Assembly: GCA_002314945.1 (NCBI GenBank)
Contig: DCHV01000069.1
Coordinates: 6,733 to 13,994 of the forward strand
Direction of reading: 5' to 3'
Origin: Prevotellaceae bacterium UBA1743
GTDB lineage: Bacteria > Bacteroidota > Bacteroidia > Bacteroidales > Bacteroidaceae
DNA: 7,262 nt
This document shows, one piece after another, positions 6,299-7,262 of the stretch. Below the pieces are notes generated by a model. The model worked only from the letters and a program-made list of their open reading frames with translations. It did not search any database and had not been told where the DNA came from. The translations under genes and the position numbers were made by a program. Every line of letters begins with the position of its first letter. Position 1 is the first letter of the stretch.

Positions 6299-6769
6299 AT
6301 GGCATACATGTCACAAAAGGGCTACGACAAACTGGTAGCCGAACTACAGCACATGGAGAGTGTGGATCGTCCCGCCGCAAGTGCTGCCATCGCAGAAGCA
6401 CGCGACAAGGGCGATCTGTCCGAGAATGCAGAATACGATGCAGCAAAGGAATGGCAGGGTAAGTTGGAAACTAAGATTGCCCTTCTGAAAAAGACCATCA
6501 TGGAGGCAAAAATCATCGACACAGCCCATCTGGACGCCAGCACGGTACAAATCCTCTCTACGGTGGAATTGCAGAACGTGAAGACCAACATGAAGATGAA
6601 ATACCGCATCGTGAGCGACACGGAAGCCAATCTGCGTGAAGGGAAAATCAGCGTGGGTACCCCCATCGCCCAAGGCCTGTTGGGCAAGAAAGTGGGTGAT
6701 GTAGCAGAGATAAAGGTTCCTGCCGGCCTGTTGCAACTGAAAATCACGAACATCACCTTCGAAGAATAA
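6299..6769 (+). CDS. greA: Transcription elongation factor GreA
   Basis: 156 residues, the usual GreA length. GreA binds RNA polymerase through its C-terminal domain and inserts an N-terminal coiled coil into the secondary channel to stimulate cleavage of backtracked RNA, rescuing stalled complexes. The coiled coil spans about 5-75; its tip carries the hallmark ARDKGDLSENAEYDAAKE, with D39 and E42 matching the acidic tip residues D41/E44 of E. coli. The FKBP-like C-terminal domain follows, with VSDTEANLREGKISVGTPIA and GLLGKKVGDVAEIKVP. The MAYMS start is as I recall for Bacteroidales GreA; the ATG is preceded by A-rich AAGAAAAAAT rather than a Shine-Dalgarno site. A second in-frame ATG three codons in is less likely. 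It heads an operon with the HIT gene and has an unusually structured leader. Confidence 0.97.
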   Translation: MAYMSQKGYDKLVAELQHMESVDRPAASAAIAEARDKGDLSENAEYDAAKEWQGKLETKIALLKKTIMEAKIIDTAHLDASTVQILSTVELQNVKTNMKMKYRIVSDTEANLREGKISVGTPIAQGLLGKKVGDVAEIKVPAGLLQLKITNITFEE

Positions 6770-6778
6770 CGTACGGCC

Positions 6779-7171
6779 ATGACTATCTTTTCACGTATCA
6801 TAGCAGGTGAGATACCCAGTTACAAAGTAGCAGAGGACGAAAACTACTATGCGTTTCTCGACATCAGCCCCTTGCAGAAAGGACACACGCTGGTCATTCC
6901 CAAGCGGGAAATAGATTACATCTTCGACCTCACCGATGAAGAATTGGCAGGGCTGCAAGTGTTCGCCAAACGAGTAGCCATCGCCATCCGCAAGGCCATT
7001 CCCTGCGTCAAGGTAGGACAATGCGTCTTAGGACTCGAAGTACCCCACGCACACATTCATCTCGTACCTATGCAGAGCGAGAAGGATATGCGCTTCACCA
7101 ATCCCCACCTGGAACTTACCCCAGAAGAATTCAAGGAAATAGCTGCCCGTATTGCCGCCGAGTTTGAGTGA
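6779..7171 (+). CDS. HIT-family (histidine triad) nucleotide-binding hydrolase
   Basis: 130 residues, complete. It begins MTIFSRIIAGEIPSYKVAED, followed by YAFLDISPLQKGHTLVIPKR, the typical HIT/Hint core. The histidine triad is H90-A-H92-I-H94-L-V inside GLEVPHAHIHLVP. In the Hint branch the middle histidine acts as nucleophile in hydrolysis of AMP-linked substrates such as phosphoramidates or aminoacyl-AMP; the physiological substrate here is unknown. The protein is soluble, without signal peptide, and expected to be a cytoplasmic dimer. The ATG is 9 nt after the greA stop, with no room for a promoter or terminator, so the two are co-transcribed. No clear Shine-Dalgarno site is seen. Nothing is truncated or mutated in the motif. 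Confidence 0.95.
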   Translation: MTIFSRIIAGEIPSYKVAEDENYYAFLDISPLQKGHTLVIPKREIDYIFDLTDEELAGLQVFAKRVAIAIRKAIPCVKVGQCVLGLEVPHAHIHLVPMQSEKDMRFTNPHLELTPEEFKEIAARIAAEFE

Positions 7172-7262
7172 TTCCCTCAACGCGACAGGCATTTATAAGC
7201 AGCAAGATAAGAAATCCTTACAAAACAAGCTTAAAATAGCCAGAAAGGCTATCGAAGGGTTA
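7172..7262. other. Non-coding tail after the HIT gene; weak hairpin only
   Basis: These 91 bases contain no ATG-started gene on either strand. ATAGCC (7236-7241) and GGCTAT (7247-7252) make a 6-bp hairpin with an AGAAA loop. On the minus strand it is followed by TTTT, so it could be a weak terminator for a convergent gene outside the window; on the plus strand no T-run is visible. One plus-strand frame stays open to the edge without a start codon, which is expected by chance over this length. Confidence 0.35.

Noticed and set aside
6322..6801. A 159-codon minus-strand open frame opposite greA.
   Set aside because: It covers the greA coding region and has no domain signature or upstream signals; a codon-bias shadow.
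7170..7262. Plus-strand frame open to the right edge (ending KIARKAIEGL) as the start of another gene.
   Set aside because: No start codon in the window; about 30 open codons is within chance expectation.
1..7262. A previously undescribed multi-gene system, mobile element, CRISPR array, tRNA or rRNA.
   Set aside because: All long frames are accounted for by known families; I saw no transposase, integrase, terminal inverted repeats, regularly spaced repeats or cloverleaf structure.

Overview
The window looks like ordinary chromosome from a member of the Bacteroidales (Bacteroidaceae/Prevotellaceae type). Three things point there. Promoters match the Bacteroidetes pattern TTTG-N19-TAnnTTTG. 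Start codons are preceded by A-rich sequence rather than a Shine-Dalgarno site. The gene families are typical of the group: a GH92 mannosidase, a DUF4369-like/thioredoxin-fold lipoprotein, and a GreA beginning MAYMS. Base composition looks close to half GC in genes and AT-rich between them; I did not compute it.

Left half (1-4773) is transcribed on the minus strand in the order pnp, a GH92 alpha-mannosidase, then the start of a DEAD-box RNA helicase cut by the left edge. pnp has a clear promoter at 4809-4839 and a hairpin/U-tract terminator just after its stop. The GH92 gene starts about 20 nt beyond that terminator, which leaves almost no room for its own promoter. The helicase starts 4 nt after the GH92 stop and is probably translated with it. 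So two RNA-metabolism genes flank a secreted glycan hydrolase. The GH92 residues that can be checked (Glu533, Asp642, Asp644, His584, Glu585) fall on the numbers I recall for the characterised alpha-1,2-mannosidase Bt3990.

Right half (4774-7262) is transcribed on the plus strand. A 190-bp divergent spacer separates pnp from a 380-residue lipoprotein with a thioredoxin-like C-terminal domain whose CxxC motif is gone (MPSS in its place). Next comes an approximately 190-bp region with a textbook promoter, a 13-bp hairpin followed by seven Ts inside the greA leader, then greA and a HIT-family hydrolase 9 nt downstream, apparently one operon. The last 91 bases hold no callable gene.

I see no mobile element, CRISPR array, RNA gene or obvious new multi-gene system. 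The items most worth a second look are the terminator-like structure in the greA leader (a possible attenuator or small-RNA source, analogous to E. coli GraL), the dyad inside the greA promoter spacer, the terminator between pnp and the GH92 gene, and the redox-dead thioredoxin-fold lipoprotein.
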